Counted from the stretch's first letter, positions 17,363 through 27,787 are shown. The stretch: DNA of 64,000 bases from Acinetobacter sp. ANC 4470 (GCF_002135335.1 NZ_NEGC01000003.1:310001-374000); one strand, 5' to 3'. Notes: generated by a model not told the origin, from the letters alone. Translations and numbers: made by a program.

Positions 17363-19417
17363 ATGCATATAAATTTTAATGATCTATTTTTAACCATGCA
17401 AGAACAGCTTGAGTCTCATCAAGCTGTTCTTGCTGATTCACTGTGCATTGAATTGGTCAATCGTATTCGACCGATGGACTCCACTGATACAGAAGAAATC
17501 AAACAGAAATTTCAAGCACTGATACAAGCGCTTCTGATTACGCCCAATGCCGCGACGACCTTACAAAGCTTTATCTTAAAGCTGATTAGCCAATACAAAC
17601 AAACCAGTCTATACGCCGATACAGGTATTTTATCACTCGATGGTTTTTGGAATCAGCTCGCACAACGCCTAGGTGCTCACTTTCTACCACTGATTAATGA
17701 TGAAAGCCAACTGCAAGATTTAGTTCGCCGTGTTTTTTATCAACGTAGTGATAAGTATTGGTTGGATAGTATTACTGATGATGAATGGCAAAAGTTTTTT
17801 GCATTACTCAATCAAGGACATAGCAATCAATCAGAAAAATTAAAAATTAAAAATGAGCTAATTAAAGCGATTACTGTTTTATCTTATCGAATTAGTGGTA
17901 TTGGGCTGTATCCAGAATTCATTAATGCACAACCCGACTTAACTGAATATGAATCGCCCTTTTTGGTGCAAAATCGCGAAATTGTAGAATTCATTCAACA
18001 TTATAGAAAACTGCTGCAAAATACTGACCCCATGGCAGTCATTATGCCACCCGATGCCGCACAAGCCTTAGTAATGATTGAGCAATGTCGTGATGTGGTG
18101 TTAAAAATTCGCCGTGCCACCAAAAGAATTGGCGTCAGCCTTAGCCTAACCTATCTGCTTTCTTTGCTTGAGCAATGTCTAGACCGAATTGAACTGCTAC
18201 TTAATCTGATCGTGGATGAAGATAAAATTCGCTATCAATCTTTAGGCTTGCTGATGGTGAATATCACTACCGCAATTTACAGTGAGCGTAGCGTTCGATC
18301 CCTCTTGGCGGCCAACAGCGAACTGATTGCCTTACAAGTCACAGAAAATGCCAGTAAAACTGGTGAACATTATGTGAGTACAGATAAGCAAGGCTTTTGG
18401 TCGATGTACAAATCCGCTGCTAGTGCAGGGGTGATTATCGCGACCATGGCGACACTAAAAATACTGTCGGCACGTATGGTCATGGCACCCATGATGCAAG
18501 CTTTTATTTTCAGCATGAACTATTCCTTTGGTTTTATGCTGATTCACGTTTTGCATTTTACTGTTGCGACCAAGCAACCTGCGATGACAGCAGCAGCATT
18601 GGCAGCAACTGTACAGCATCGTAAAGGCTCAAAAACAGCTCAGATTGCTGAACTTGCAGCACTGATTATTAACATTATTCGAACTCAATTTATTGCGATT
18701 TTAGGTAATATTTCAATTGCCATTCCCACTGCGGCAGTCATTACCCTGCTCTGGCAATATGGAATGGATGAACCGCTCTTGAATCATGCCAAAGCCACCA
18801 AGACCTTGCATTCACTCAACCCTTTTACCTCCTTAGCCATTCCACATGCTGCCATTGCTGGTGTCTGCTTGTTTTTTTCGGGGCTAATTGCAGGTTACTT
18901 TGACAACATGGCCGTGTACCGCAAAGTTGGTCCACGTTTAAAAGCCCATGCGCATCTCAGACTGATATTAGGGCAAGAACGCCTCAATAAATTTGCTGCT
19001 TATATTGAGCGCAATTTAGGTGCTTTGGCAGGGAATTTTTTATTCGGCATTATGCTCGGAAGCATGGGCACCATTGGTTTCATCTTAGGTCTTCCCCTTG
19101 ATATTCGACATATTGCTTTTGCTTCCGCCAACTTTATTCAAGGCTTAATCAATATTAATGGTAGTCCTGAAATTGGCTTAATTTTTGTGTCATTTTTAGG
19201 GGTGCTATTGATTGGTTTGACGAACTTATTTGTCAGTTTTACCCTGACCATTATTGTGGCACTACGTGCACGACGGGTTCGATTTGAACAATGGAAACCT
19301 CTGGCTAAACTTGTACTCACTCATTTTTTAACCAGACCGAGTGACTTTTTTTGGCCACCGAAGGCACCATTAGAAGTGAATGAATCTTCTCCATCACCCA
19401 AAGCACGTCATAAGTAA
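17363..19417 (+). CDS. integral membrane protein of the SpecificRecomb (COG4389) family
   Basis: A 684-residue protein. The N-terminal half (1-345) is soluble and helical. The C-terminal half carries several clear membrane segments (near 355-375, 390-405, 445-475, 497-515 and 555-620) and the family signature around residues 515-560, GLIAGYFDNMAVYRKVGPRL followed by LIEERLN-like helices. Databases call this family site-specific recombinase, but no DNA-integrase catalytic motif is visible and the topology is that of an inner-membrane protein, so I would not take the name literally. It begins 34 bases after ispB and is probably in its operon. Function unknown. Confidence 0.8.
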   Translation: MHINFNDLFLTMQEQLESHQAVLADSLCIELVNRIRPMDSTDTEEIKQKFQALIQALLITPNAATTLQSFILKLISQYKQTSLYADTGILSLDGFWNQLAQRLGAHFLPLINDESQLQDLVRRVFYQRSDKYWLDSITDDEWQKFFALLNQGHSNQSEKLKIKNELIKAITVLSYRISGIGLYPEFINAQPDLTEYESPFLVQNREIVEFIQHYRKLLQNTDPMAVIMPPDAAQALVMIEQCRDVVLKIRRATKRIGVSLSLTYLLSLLEQCLDRIELLLNLIVDEDKIRYQSLGLLMVNITTAIYSERSVRSLLAANSELIALQVTENASKTGEHYVSTDKQGFWSMYKSAASAGVIIATMATLKILSARMVMAPMMQAFIFSMNYSFGFMLIHVLHFTVATKQPAMTAAALAATVQHRKGSKTAQIAELAALIINIIRTQFIAILGNISIAIPTAAVITLLWQYGMDEPLLNHAKATKTLHSLNPFTSLAIPHAAIAGVCLFFSGLIAGYFDNMAVYRKVGPRLKAHAHLRLILGQERLNKFAAYIERNLGALAGNFLFGIMLGSMGTIGFILGLPLDIRHIAFASANFIQGLININGSPEIGLIFVSFLGVLLIGLTNLFVSFTLTIIVALRARRVRFEQWKPLAKLVLTHFLTRPSDFFWPPKAPLEVNESSPSPKARHK

Positions 19418-19484
19418 TTTGTTTTTTATTTTACTTAATGTTTAAAAGTAGGTACAAAGAAATGAACATAATTCACACTTGAAA

Positions 19485-19510
19485 TAAAGTGTACTGATGA
19501 GTACACTTTA
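19485..19510. promoter_or_regulatory. perfect inverted repeat upstream of PAP2-adeIJK
   Basis: Eleven-base arms TAAAGTGTACT (19485-19495) and AGTACACTTTA (19500-19510) with a four-base centre. It could terminate the upstream gene, but no T-run follows; an operator for the efflux operon is equally possible. Confidence 0.4.
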
Positions 19511-19561
19511 CAAATTCATTAGTTATGCTTCAACCGACTAATATAGAAAAAGGTTACATTT

Positions 19562-20173
19562 ATGCCTTACTTATTGCTTTGTGTAGAATTTTTTATATTT
19601 ATTTTTAGTGTGTTAATGCTTTTACTGCCCTCTCTTACTCACTTCGATTTAGCGGTAGTTGAGTGGCTAAGTCTGCATCGTACAGTTTATTTAAATACAA
19701 TATCTATCACTCTTTCTACTCTAGGTGGCATGCCATTTGTGTTATTTTTAACCATCATCTGGTGTTTACATCAAACTTGGTATAAAAAATATAGAAATGT
19801 TATTTTTATTAGTTTAGGACTTATCGGGAGTATTGCCACAGTTTGGCTACTCAAATATATAATTTCAAGACCTCGTCCACCTGAAATGTATCATCTGGTT
19901 CAAAACTATGGTGCTTCATTTCCCAGTGCTCATAGTGCTTATGCCGCTGCTTTGGGTTGTCTTGCAATTTATTTAAGTCAAAAACATCCAAAACGTCGAC
20001 TCATTTGGTTTTGTGCTTTTATATGGTTATTGATCATGGGAATCTCAAGAATTTATCTGGGTGTACATTTCCCCTCTGATGTCTTAGCGGGTTGGAGCAT
20101 AAGTTTTATTTGGATCACACTACTTTATCTGTTGTATGCCAAATTCAGTAGAGCAAAACAAATTAATTTTTAG
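19562..20173 (+). CDS. PAP2-family membrane phosphatase
   Basis: A 203-residue protein with about six membrane segments and all three motifs of the type 2 phosphatidic acid phosphatase family: KYIISRPRPPE (about 97-107), PSAHSAYAAA (about 120-129) and SRIYLGVHFPSD (about 161-172). The active site faces the periplasm. Such enzymes dephosphorylate undecaprenyl diphosphate, phosphatidylglycerol phosphate or related lipids; which one is not clear. It ends only 25 bases before adeI, so it is likely expressed with the efflux pump. Confidence 0.88.
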   Translation: MPYLLLCVEFFIFIFSVLMLLLPSLTHFDLAVVEWLSLHRTVYLNTISITLSTLGGMPFVLFLTIIWCLHQTWYKKYRNVIFISLGLIGSIATVWLLKYIISRPRPPEMYHLVQNYGASFPSAHSAYAAALGCLAIYLSQKHPKRRLIWFCAFIWLLIMGISRIYLGVHFPSDVLAGWSISFIWITLLYLLYAKFSRAKQINF

Positions 20174-20198
20174 ATAATAATCTAATCGAGGTGGAACA

Positions 20199-21461
20199 AT
20201 GATGTCTGCAAAGCTATGGGCACCTGCCCTAACCGCTTGCGCATTAGCAACAAGTATTGCACTTGTTGGTTGTAGCAAAGATCCCAAGGATGCACAGCAA
20301 GCTGCTGCTGCCCAAAAAATGCCTCCGGCTGAAGTCGGTGTCATTGTTGCTCAACCACAAAGCGTAGAGCAATCGGTAGAACTTTCAGGTCGTACCACGG
20401 CATTTGAAATTTCTGAAGTCCGCCCTCAAACTAGTGGTGTGATTCAAAAACGTCTATTCACTGAAGGTAGTTATGTTCGTGAAGGTCAAGCGTTGTATGA
20501 AATTGACCCACGTACCAACCGTGCTAGCGTTGATAGTGCACGTGCTGCACTGAATCGCCAACAAGCCAACTTAAACGTATTACGCGTAAAAGAAGGTCGT
20601 TATCGTCAACTTGTTGGCAGCAATGCTATTTCAAAACAAGAATATGATGATATTACTGCACAAGTAAAATTAGCTGAAGCGGATCTTGCTGCAACACAAG
20701 CTGAAGTTAAAAATGCAGAAATCAACCTTGGTTATTCAACGGTTCGTTCCCCTATTTCAGGTCAAACCAATCGTTCAACGGTAACTGTGGGTGCATTAGT
20801 AACTGCAAGCCAAGTAAATCCATTAGTAACTGTTCAACGTTTAGACCCAATTTATGTTGATATCAATCAATCAAGTTCTGAATTATTGCGTTTACGTCAA
20901 CAACTCAGTCAAGGTCGTTTAGACAGTAGCAACAATACTAAAGTTAAACTTAAACTTGAAGATGGTAGCTACTACCCTGTTGAAGGTCGTCTTGCGTTCT
21001 CTGATGCAAGTGTGAATCCAGATACAGGTACCATTACGATACGTGCGGTATTCCCAAATCCGAATCATTTATTACTTCCTGGTATGTACGCCACTGCTCA
21101 AATTGTACAAGGTGTGATTCCAAATGCCATCTTGATTCCACAAGCAGCGATTACCCGCACCCCGACTGGTCAAGCGATTGCGATGATCGTGAATGCCAAA
21201 GGTGCTGTTGAAACACGCCCAGTGGAAACTGCTGGTGTACATGGTAAAGATTGGATTGTAACAAGCGGCTTAATCGCTGGTGAAAAAGTGATTGTTGATG
21301 GTGTAGCGAAGGTGAAAGAAGGTGCGACAGTCGTTGCTAAACCTTATCAACCACAAGCAAAAGCACCTCAAGGTGCTGCTGCACAACCTGCAGCAACAGA
21401 CGCAAAAAAAGCGCCACAATCAGAAGCTAAAACTGAACAAAAAGCTACTTCAACTGTATAA
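20199..21461 (+). CDS. adeI: RND efflux membrane-fusion protein AdeI
   Basis: A 420-residue periplasmic adaptor lipoprotein: signal peptide MMSAKLWAPALTACALATSI with the lipobox LVGC (C25), a beta-barrel/lipoyl half-motif (VRPQTSGVIQKRLFTEGSYV), the alpha-hairpin (about 105-175) and the second lipoyl half (GYSTVRSPISGQ). The signal-peptide region and the FAVE-type core match the Acinetobacter AdeI I remember almost residue for residue. It links the inner-membrane pump AdeJ to the outer-membrane channel AdeK. Start ATG has GAGGTGG upstream. AdeN, the known TetR-type regulator of this operon in A. baumannii, is not encoded nearby. Confidence 0.95.
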   Translation: MMSAKLWAPALTACALATSIALVGCSKDPKDAQQAAAAQKMPPAEVGVIVAQPQSVEQSVELSGRTTAFEISEVRPQTSGVIQKRLFTEGSYVREGQALYEIDPRTNRASVDSARAALNRQQANLNVLRVKEGRYRQLVGSNAISKQEYDDITAQVKLAEADLAATQAEVKNAEINLGYSTVRSPISGQTNRSTVTVGALVTASQVNPLVTVQRLDPIYVDINQSSSELLRLRQQLSQGRLDSSNNTKVKLKLEDGSYYPVEGRLAFSDASVNPDTGTITIRAVFPNPNHLLLPGMYATAQIVQGVIPNAILIPQAAITRTPTGQAIAMIVNAKGAVETRPVETAGVHGKDWIVTSGLIAGEKVIVDGVAKVKEGATVVAKPYQPQAKAPQGAAAQPAATDAKKAPQSEAKTEQKATSTV

Positions 21462-21473
21462 GGGGTAGACTAA

Positions 21474-24400
21474 ATGGCTCAATTTTTTATTCATCGCCCA
21501 ATCTTTGCATGGGTGATTGCATTGGTGATTATGCTGGCGGGTGTTTTAACCCTCAGCGGCATGCCAATTGCACAATATCCAACCATTGCTCCACCAACTG
21601 TGACTATCGCTGCAACTTATCCAGGTGCATCTGCTGAAACTGTAGAAAATACAGTCACGCAGATCATTGAGCAGCAAATGAACGGTCTTGATGGTTTACG
21701 CTATATTTCTTCAAATAGTGCGGGTAACGGTCAAGCGTCAATTTCTTTGAACTTTGAACAAGGTATCGATCCCGATATTGCTCAGGTTCAAGTACAAAAT
21801 AAATTACAGTCCGCGACGGCACTCCTTCCTGAAGATGTACAACGTCAGGGTGTAAAAGTAACGAAATCTGGCGCAAGCTTCTTACAAGTATTGGCATTCT
21901 ATTCCCCGAATGACGCACTCACAGATGCCGACATTAAAGACTATGTGAATTCAAACATTTCTGAACCACTCAGTCGTGTAGCCGGTGTAGGTGAAGTACA
22001 AGTATTTGGCGGTTCTTATGCCATGCGTATTTGGTTAGATCCTGCAAAACTGAGTAGTTTTCAACTTACTCCAAGTGATGTAACAACTGCCTTACGTGCC
22101 CAAAATGCACAAGTTGCAGTGGGTCAATTAGGCGGTGCACCTGCAGTTGCAGGTCAAGTCCTAAATGCTACGGTTAATGCACAAAGTCTTTTACAAACTG
22201 CTGAACAGTTCCAAAATATTTTCTTAAAAAGTATGGGTTCTGGCGCAAAAGTTACGCTAGGCGATGTGGCTAAAGTTGAATTAGGTTCTGACAACTATCA
22301 GTTTACCTCTAAATTCAATGGTAAGCCTGCTGGTGGTGTAGCAATTAAACTTGCAACAGGTGCCAATGCTTTAGATACAGCAGCTGCTGTTGAAGAGCGT
22401 TTAGTACAATTACGTAAAAACTATCCAAGTGGTTTAGAAGATAAATTAGCGTTTGATACAACACCATTTATCAAACTTTCAATTGAAAGTGTGGTTCATA
22501 CTTTAATTGAAGCAATTATTCTTGTATTCATTGTCATGTTCTTGTTCTTACAAAACTGGCGTGCAACTATTATCCCAACCATGGCTGTTCCTGTTGTCGT
22601 GTTGGGTACGTTTGCCATCATTAACGTATTTGGTTTCTCAATTAATACACTCACGATGTTTGCCATGGTACTTGCCATTGGTCTACTGGTGGATGATGCG
22701 ATTGTTGTAGTCGAAAACGTTGAACGGGTGATGGCTGAAGAACATCTCGATCCTGTTGAAGCAACTGAAAAGTCGATGCAGCAGATTTCAGGTGCCTTAA
22801 TTGGTATTACCACTGTATTAACAGCGGTATTCGTACCAATGGCATTCTTCAGTGGGACGACGGGTGTTATTTATCGTCAGTTCTCCATCACCTTAGTGAC
22901 TGCAATGATTATCTCATTGATTGTCGCGTTAACCTTTACCCCTGCGCTTTGTGCAACTTTGCTGAAGCAGCATGATAAAGAAAAAGAACAAAGTAACGGT
23001 ATTTTTGCACGCTTCTTCCGTTGGTTTAATCACCGCTTTGAACGTCTGGCTGAAGGCTACCAGAAATGGGTCGGCAAACTCCTGATCCACAAGTTCATTG
23101 CGGGTGCAATTTACGCTGTAGTGATTGTTGGTTTGTTGTTCCTCTTTAAAAACTTACCAAGTTCATTCTTACCTGATGAAGATCAGGGTGTAGTCATGAC
23201 TCTTGTTCAGCTGCCACCAAATGCGACCCTTGACCGTACTGAAAAAGTCATTGATCAAATGACGGGCTTCTTTATGGAAGGTGAAAAAGCCAATGTTGAA
23301 TCTATCTTTAGTGTTGCAGGCTTCTCATTCACTGGTGTAGGTCAAAATGCGGGTCTTGCATTTATTCAGTTAAAAGACTGGAGTGAACGTACCACCCCTG
23401 AATCTGAAATTGGTGCAATTATCCAACGCGGCATGGCACTCAATGTGATTGCTAAAGATGCATCTTACGTGATGCCTTTACAGCTTCCTGCAATGCCAGA
23501 ACTGGGTGTTTCTGCTGGCTTTAACTTTATGCTGAAAGATGCTGCGGGTAATGGTCATGAAAAACTGGTAACTGCTCGTAACATGATCTTAGGTATGGCG
23601 GCTCAAGATAAACGTCTTGCCGGTGTCCGTCCAAATGGTCAAGAAGATACGCCACAGTATAAAATTTATGTTGATAATGAAAAAGCCAGCGCTATGGGCG
23701 TAAGCATTTCTGAAATCAACAGCACCATGAGTATTGCTTGGGGTGGTTCGTACATCAATGACTTCATTGACCGTGGTCGTGTGAAGAAAGTGTATGTACA
23801 GGCTGTTCCTGATGCACGTATGATGCCTGAAGACTTGAACAAGTGGTATGTACGTAACACTACTGGGCAAATGGTTCCCTTCTCTGCCTTTGCAACAGGT
23901 GAATGGACCTATGGTTCACCACGTCTTGAACGTTATAACGGTATTTCATCGGTGAACATTCAAGGTACGCCTGCACCGGGTGTCAGCTCAGGTGATGCGA
24001 TGCTCGCAATGGAAGAAATCATGGCTAAACTTCCATCTATGGGAATGACTGGTTTCGATTATGAATGGACAGGATTATCTTTAGAAGAACGTGAAGCTGG
24101 TTCGCAAACTGCCGGGCTTTATGCGTTATCGATGTTAATCGTGTTCTTATGTCTTGCTGCCCTTTATGAAAGCTGGTCTATTCCGTTCTCAGTAATGCTA
24201 GTCATTCCTTTAGGTATTGTCGGTGCGATTGGTTTAACGTATTTAGGCATGGTTCTACTTAAAGATCCAAACTTAACCAATAATATTTACTTCCAAGTTG
24301 CCATTATTGCCGTCATTGGTTTGGCTGCAAAAAATGCGATCTTGATTGTAGAATTTGCCAAAGAACTGCAAGAAGATAAAGGTGAGCCTTTACTTGAAGC

Positions 24401-24656
24401 AACGCTGCATGCAGCAAAAATGCGTTTACGTCCAATCCTTATGACCACTTTAGCCTTTGGTTTTGGTGTACTTCCACTTGCACTTTCTTCAGGTGCGGGC
24501 GCAGGTAGCCAACACTCTGTGGGTTATGGCGTATTGGGTGGTGTTATCAGTTCTACTTTATTGGGTATCTTCTTTATTCCAGTCTTCTATGTATGGATTC
24601 GAAGTATCTTTAAATACAAACCTAAAAAACCAAATAATCAGGAGCAAGCATCGTGA
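21474..24656 (+). CDS. adeJ: RND multidrug efflux pump AdeJ
   Basis: A 1060-residue HAE1-type proton-driven transporter with the usual 12 membrane segments and two large periplasmic loops. The proton-relay aspartates are at D407 and D408 in [14 protein letters not shown], and the N-terminus [20 protein letters not shown] is diagnostic of the family. It exports beta-lactams, fluoroquinolones, tetracyclines, chloramphenicol and other hydrophobic compounds in characterised Acinetobacter; I infer the same broad range here. It follows adeI by 12 bases and its TGA overlaps the adeK ATG. Confidence 0.97.
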   Translation: MAQFFIHRPIFAWVIALVIMLAGVLTLSGMPIAQYPTIAPPTVTIAATYPGASAETVENTVTQIIEQQMNGLDGLRYISSNSAGNGQASISLNFEQGIDPDIAQVQVQNKLQSATALLPEDVQRQGVKVTKSGASFLQVLAFYSPNDALTDADIKDYVNSNISEPLSRVAGVGEVQVFGGSYAMRIWLDPAKLSSFQLTPSDVTTALRAQNAQVAVGQLGGAPAVAGQVLNATVNAQSLLQTAEQFQNIFLKSMGSGAKVTLGDVAKVELGSDNYQFTSKFNGKPAGGVAIKLATGANALDTAAAVEERLVQLRKNYPSGLEDKLAFDTTPFIKLSIESVVHTLIEAIILVFIVMFLFLQNWRATIIPTMAVPVVVLGTFAIINVFGFSINTLTMFAMVLAIGLLVDDAIVVVENVERVMAEEHLDPVEATEKSMQQISGALIGITTVLTAVFVPMAFFSGTTGVIYRQFSITLVTAMIISLIVALTFTPALCATLLKQHDKEKEQSNGIFARFFRWFNHRFERLAEGYQKWVGKLLIHKFIAGAIYAVVIVGLLFLFKNLPSSFLPDEDQGVVMTLVQLPPNATLDRTEKVIDQMTGFFMEGEKANVESIFSVAGFSFTGVGQNAGLAFIQLKDWSERTTPESEIGAIIQRGMALNVIAKDASYVMPLQLPAMPELGVSAGFNFMLKDAAGNGHEKLVTARNMILGMAAQDKRLAGVRPNGQEDTPQYKIYVDNEKASAMGVSISEINSTMSIAWGGSYINDFIDRGRVKKVYVQAVPDARMMPEDLNKWYVRNTTGQMVPFSAFATGEWTYGSPRLERYNGISSVNIQGTPAPGVSSGDAMLAMEEIMAKLPSMGMTGFDYEWTGLSLEEREAGSQTAGLYALSMLIVFLCLAALYESWSIPFSVMLVIPLGIVGAIGLTYLGMVLLKDPNLTNNIYFQVAIIAVIGLAAKNAILIVEFAKELQEDKGEPLLEATLHAAKMRLRPILMTTLAFGFGVLPLALSSGAGAGSQHSVGYGVLGGVISSTLLGIFFIPVFYVWIRSIFKYKPKKPNNQEQAS

Positions 24657-26116
24657 TGCAAAAAGTATGGTCTATTTCAGGTCGTAGCATTGCGGTATCT
24701 GCACTTGCGCTTGCTTTGACAGCATGTCAAAGCATGCGTGGCCCAGAGCCCGTAGCTCAAGCAAATATTCCAGAACAAGGTTATTTAACCAATACCTCTG
24801 GTCCTTCAATTGCTGAGCAAGGTTATAAAGACTTTTTTGCCGATCAACGCCTATTACAGGTGCTTGATTTGGCATTAGCCAATAACCGTGATTTGCGTAC
24901 TTCGACGTTGAATATTCAACGTGCGCAACAACAGTACCAAATTACTGAAAACAACCAACTTCCAACCATTGGTGCAAGTGGTGGCGTACTTCGTCAAGAC
25001 ACTTTAAGCAGCCAAAAGCCTATCACTAGCTACAATGTCGGCTTAGGTGTGACGGCGTATGAGTTGGATTTTTGGGGTCGTGTTCGAAGTTTAAAAGACA
25101 ATGCTTTAGACTCATATTTAGCAACGTCAAGTGCACGTGATGCCACTCAAATTGCACTTGTTGGTCAAGTGGCTCAAGCATGGTTGAACTACTCGTTTGC
25201 CAATGCAAATTTAAAACTGGCTGACCAAACGCTAAAAGCTCAACTTGAATCTTATAATCTCAACAAAAAACGTTTCGATGTGGGTATTGACAGTGAAGTT
25301 CCTGTTCGTCAGGCACAGATTTCTGTAGAAACTGCACGTAATGATGTTGCAAATTATAAAACTCAAATTGCTCAAGCCAAGAACTTGCTGAACCTACTTG
25401 TAGGTCAGCAAGTTCCTGCCAACTTGTTACCGACTCAACGTGTAACACGTGTGAGTAAAAGCAATGCGATTGGCGCTGGCTTACCAAGTGACTTGCTGAA
25501 TCACCGTCCTGATATCCGTGCTGCTGAATATAAACTGTCTGCAGCAGGTGCCAATATTGGCGCGGCTAAAGCACGTATGTTCCCAACCATTAGTTTGACG
25601 GGTTCTGCTGGCTATGCGTCTACTGACTTAAGTGACTTGTTTAAATCAGGTGCATTTATTTGGTCTATGGGTCCAAGTCTGGATATTCCAATTTTCGATT
25701 GGGGTACGCGTAAAGCCAACATCAAAATTTCAGAAACAGATCAACAAATTGCGTTATCTGACTATGAAAAATCAATTCAGTCCGCTTTCCGCGAAGTGAA
25801 TGATGCTTTGGCCGTGCGTCAAAACATTGGTGATCGTTTAGCTGCGCAACGTCGTTTAGTTGAGGCAACCAATACCACGTATAAACTTTCAAATGCTCGC
25901 TTCCGTGCAGGTATTGATAGTTACTTAACCGTATTAGATGCACAGCGCACCTCTTATGCAGCGGAACAAGGTTTATTGTTGCTTGAACAAGCCAACATGA
26001 ACAATCAAGTTGAAGTGTATAAAACACTTGGTGGTGGTGTTAAAGCCAATACCGGTGATGCAATTCAAAAACAGCCATCTACGGCTGAGCGTAAAGCAAC
26101 AAACAACGCTCAATAA
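24656..26116 (+). CDS. adeK: RND efflux outer-membrane channel AdeK
   Basis: A 486-residue TolC/OprM-family lipoprotein. The ATG overlaps the last base of adeJ. The signal peptide [20 protein letters not shown] ends in LTAC (C24). The two repeated halves typical of these trimeric channels start near ALANNRDLRTSTLNIQRAQQQY and DLLNHRPDIRAAEYKLSAAG, each with a long coiled-coil tunnel helix pair, and the conserved YELDFWGR is present. Translation coupling with adeJ and sequence identity to AdeK support the name. A strong terminator ends the operon. Confidence 0.96.
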   Translation: MQKVWSISGRSIAVSALALALTACQSMRGPEPVAQANIPEQGYLTNTSGPSIAEQGYKDFFADQRLLQVLDLALANNRDLRTSTLNIQRAQQQYQITENNQLPTIGASGGVLRQDTLSSQKPITSYNVGLGVTAYELDFWGRVRSLKDNALDSYLATSSARDATQIALVGQVAQAWLNYSFANANLKLADQTLKAQLESYNLNKKRFDVGIDSEVPVRQAQISVETARNDVANYKTQIAQAKNLLNLLVGQQVPANLLPTQRVTRVSKSNAIGAGLPSDLLNHRPDIRAAEYKLSAAGANIGAAKARMFPTISLTGSAGYASTDLSDLFKSGAFIWSMGPSLDIPIFDWGTRKANIKISETDQQIALSDYEKSIQSAFREVNDALAVRQNIGDRLAAQRRLVEATNTTYKLSNARFRAGIDSYLTVLDAQRTSYAAEQGLLLLEQANMNNQVEVYKTLGGGVKANTGDAIQKQPSTAERKATNNAQ

Positions 26117-26130
26117 TTCTAAGCAATATT

Positions 26131-26159
26131 AAAAAAGCCTGCGCCATGCAGGCTTTTTT
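26131..26159 (+). terminator. adeIJK operon terminator
   Basis: Twelve-base stem AAAAAAGCCTGC (26131-26142) and GCAGGCTTTTTT (26148-26159), five-base loop. Confidence 0.92.
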
Positions 26160-26220
26160 ATTGCTTTTTAAAGCCTGATTTCCTATCTTGATTACAACGT
26201 ATTAATTTGAATATCAGAAA

Positions 26221-26571
26221 ATGCTTTTAAGTAATTTAGAATCTGTTCCCGGTCACACCATTAGCCGTCAAATTGATGTGGTTTATGGCAGCACTGTTCG
26301 CAGTAAACACGTTGGCCGTGATTTTCTAGCAGGACTCAAAAATATTGTTGGAGGTGAACTAACCGCCTATACCGAACTCTTAGAAGAATCACGCCAAGAA
26401 GCCATGAGCCGTATGATTGATAAAGCGCAGTCGATGGGTGCCAATGCCATTGTCGGTATTCGATTCTCTACTTCAAATATTGCTCAAGGTGCATCTGAAC
26501 TGTTTGTTTATGGGACTGCTGTGATCGTTCAGCCTGCCACACCTAAACTTCCTGATCCATTTGGCGCATAG
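26221..26571 (+). CDS. YbjQ/UPF0145 heavy-metal-binding-domain protein
   Basis: A 116-residue cytoplasmic protein with the YbjQ fold: VYGSTVRSKHVGRDFLAGLKNIVGGELTAYTE, a helix EESRQEAMSRMIDKAQSMGAN, then AIVGIRF and a C-terminal strand ending in ELFVYGTAVIV. These small dodecamer-type proteins are annotated as putative metal binding, with little evidence. It is followed nine bases later by a paralog, so the two make a small operon. Confidence 0.85.
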   Translation: MLLSNLESVPGHTISRQIDVVYGSTVRSKHVGRDFLAGLKNIVGGELTAYTELLEESRQEAMSRMIDKAQSMGANAIVGIRFSTSNIAQGASELFVYGTAVIVQPATPKLPDPFGA

Positions 26572-26579
26572 GCTATTTT

Positions 26580-27020
26580 ATGGATGGATTAATTTTTCAG
26601 ATTATTCTTTTTCTGATTCTATTTTCAGTGGGTTGGGGTTTTGGTCGTCATATCGAACAAAAACACCTGCGTGAACTGGATGAAAAAGAAAAGCAACTTG
26701 CGCATATTCGCATTGATACCCACCGCTTTGTGGAGACCTCCGCAAAAGGTCAATTAATCAGTAGTAATGTGGTCATTTCCCATGACTACTTTAAATATGT
26801 GATTGCCAATATTCAGAATTTTTTCGGTGGTCGTTTAACCAGTTATGAAAGTGTGGTTGAACGTGCGCGGCGTGAAGCAATAATTCGCTTAAAACAACAA
26901 GCACATGCGATGGGTGCGAATCATATTATGGGCGTTCGTCTCAATACAACTGAACTGGGGATGCAAGGCGGAATGGTTGAAGTATTTGCTTATGGCACGG
27001 CAATCATCAACCATCATTAG
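26580..27020 (+). CDS. membrane-anchored YbjQ-like paralog
   Basis: A 146-residue protein made of an N-terminal hydrophobic segment (about 3-22, LIFQIILFLILFSVGWGFG), a charged linker and a YbjQ domain (about 55-146) with FFGGRLTSYESVVERARREA, HAMGANHIMGVRL and a C-terminal EVFAYGTAII. It differs from its upstream paralog mainly by the membrane anchor. The pair may form mixed oligomers tethered to the membrane, which is inference. Confidence 0.78.
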   Translation: MDGLIFQIILFLILFSVGWGFGRHIEQKHLRELDEKEKQLAHIRIDTHRFVETSAKGQLISSNVVISHDYFKYVIANIQNFFGGRLTSYESVVERARREAIIRLKQQAHAMGANHIMGVRLNTTELGMQGGMVEVFAYGTAIINHH

Positions 27021-27030
27021 AAAAAAATGA

Positions 27031-27066
27031 ATGTCCTGATCAGCTTCATTGTGACAGGACATCATT
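27031..27066 (+). terminator. probable terminator after the YbjQ pair
   Basis: ATGTCCTG (27031-27038) pairs with CAGGACAT (27055-27062), followed by a short T-rich run; may act for both strands. Confidence 0.5.
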
Positions 27067-27083
27067 TCTATTCTGCAAAATCC

Positions 27084-27785
27084 CTATTCTGCAAATATCG
27101 CTTGCCAGTAGTGATAAGTTTTTTCTTCAGCATTGTCTAACTTGAACTCATAACACATTTTGCGCGTTTCAATAATATTAAAATCAACAGGAGTTTTGAA
27201 TAAACCACCTGCATAAGCAAAGGTGTGATACTCACCATTTTCACCACAAACATCGACTTCGGTTGGCATTAAGTCAATGAGTGTTGAGCTAATATCTTGT
27301 CCGATAAAACTATCATCCAGCTTACTAGCATCGGTCACAATAATTTTGGTTTTGATGCCTGACGCTAAGAAATCTTGCATCACTTCATTCGAGTTTTGAT
27401 TCCACAAAGGTTCAACCACTTCTATTCCCAAGGGATGCAAACGATCTTCACGATATCTACGCACATCGCTTAAATAAATATCACCAAAAATAAAGTGCTC
27501 TACACCCTGCGCTTTAAAATGATTTGCTGCATCCATCATTCTTTGTTCATAGATCTGAAGATTTTTAGGCAAGAAAACTGGATAGAGCGGAATACCGATA
27601 CTTTCGGCTTGCTTCAGCAACAATGAATGAGGAATGGCGTGCATTGAAGACAGTTCTGTTTCTGCATTCACTGTTGTTAATAATGCAACAACATCAAATT
27701 GATTTTGCTGTAAAACTTTATAGAGTGCTAAAGCTGAATCTTTACCACCACTCCAGTTAAATACAGCTTTTTTACGAGTATTCAC
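27084..27785 (-). CDS. PP-loop ATPase, diphthine-ammonia-ligase-like
   Basis: A 233-residue enzyme with the pyrophosphatase-loop motif FNWSGGKDSALAL (about 9-21) of adenine-nucleotide alpha-hydrolases, followed by the family's VVALLTTVN and FGDIYLSDVRRYREDR segments. The GENGEYHTFAY motif near residue 192 is typical of the diphthine-ammonia ligase/TIGR00290 group. Bacteria do not make diphthamide, so the true substrate is unknown; an ATP-dependent amidation or tRNA-related reaction is likely. It starts two bases after the SDR gene ends, suggesting a shared transcript. Confidence 0.8.
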   Translation of the reverse strand: MNTRKKAVFNWSGGKDSALALYKVLQQNQFDVVALLTTVNAETELSSMHAIPHSLLLKQAESIGIPLYPVFLPKNLQIYEQRMMDAANHFKAQGVEHFIFGDIYLSDVRRYREDRLHPLGIEVVEPLWNQNSNEVMQDFLASGIKTKIIVTDASKLDDSFIGQDISSTLIDLMPTEVDVCGENGEYHTFAYAGGLFKTPVDFNIIETRKMCYEFKLDNAEEKTYHYWQAIFAE

Positions 27786-27787
27786 AC

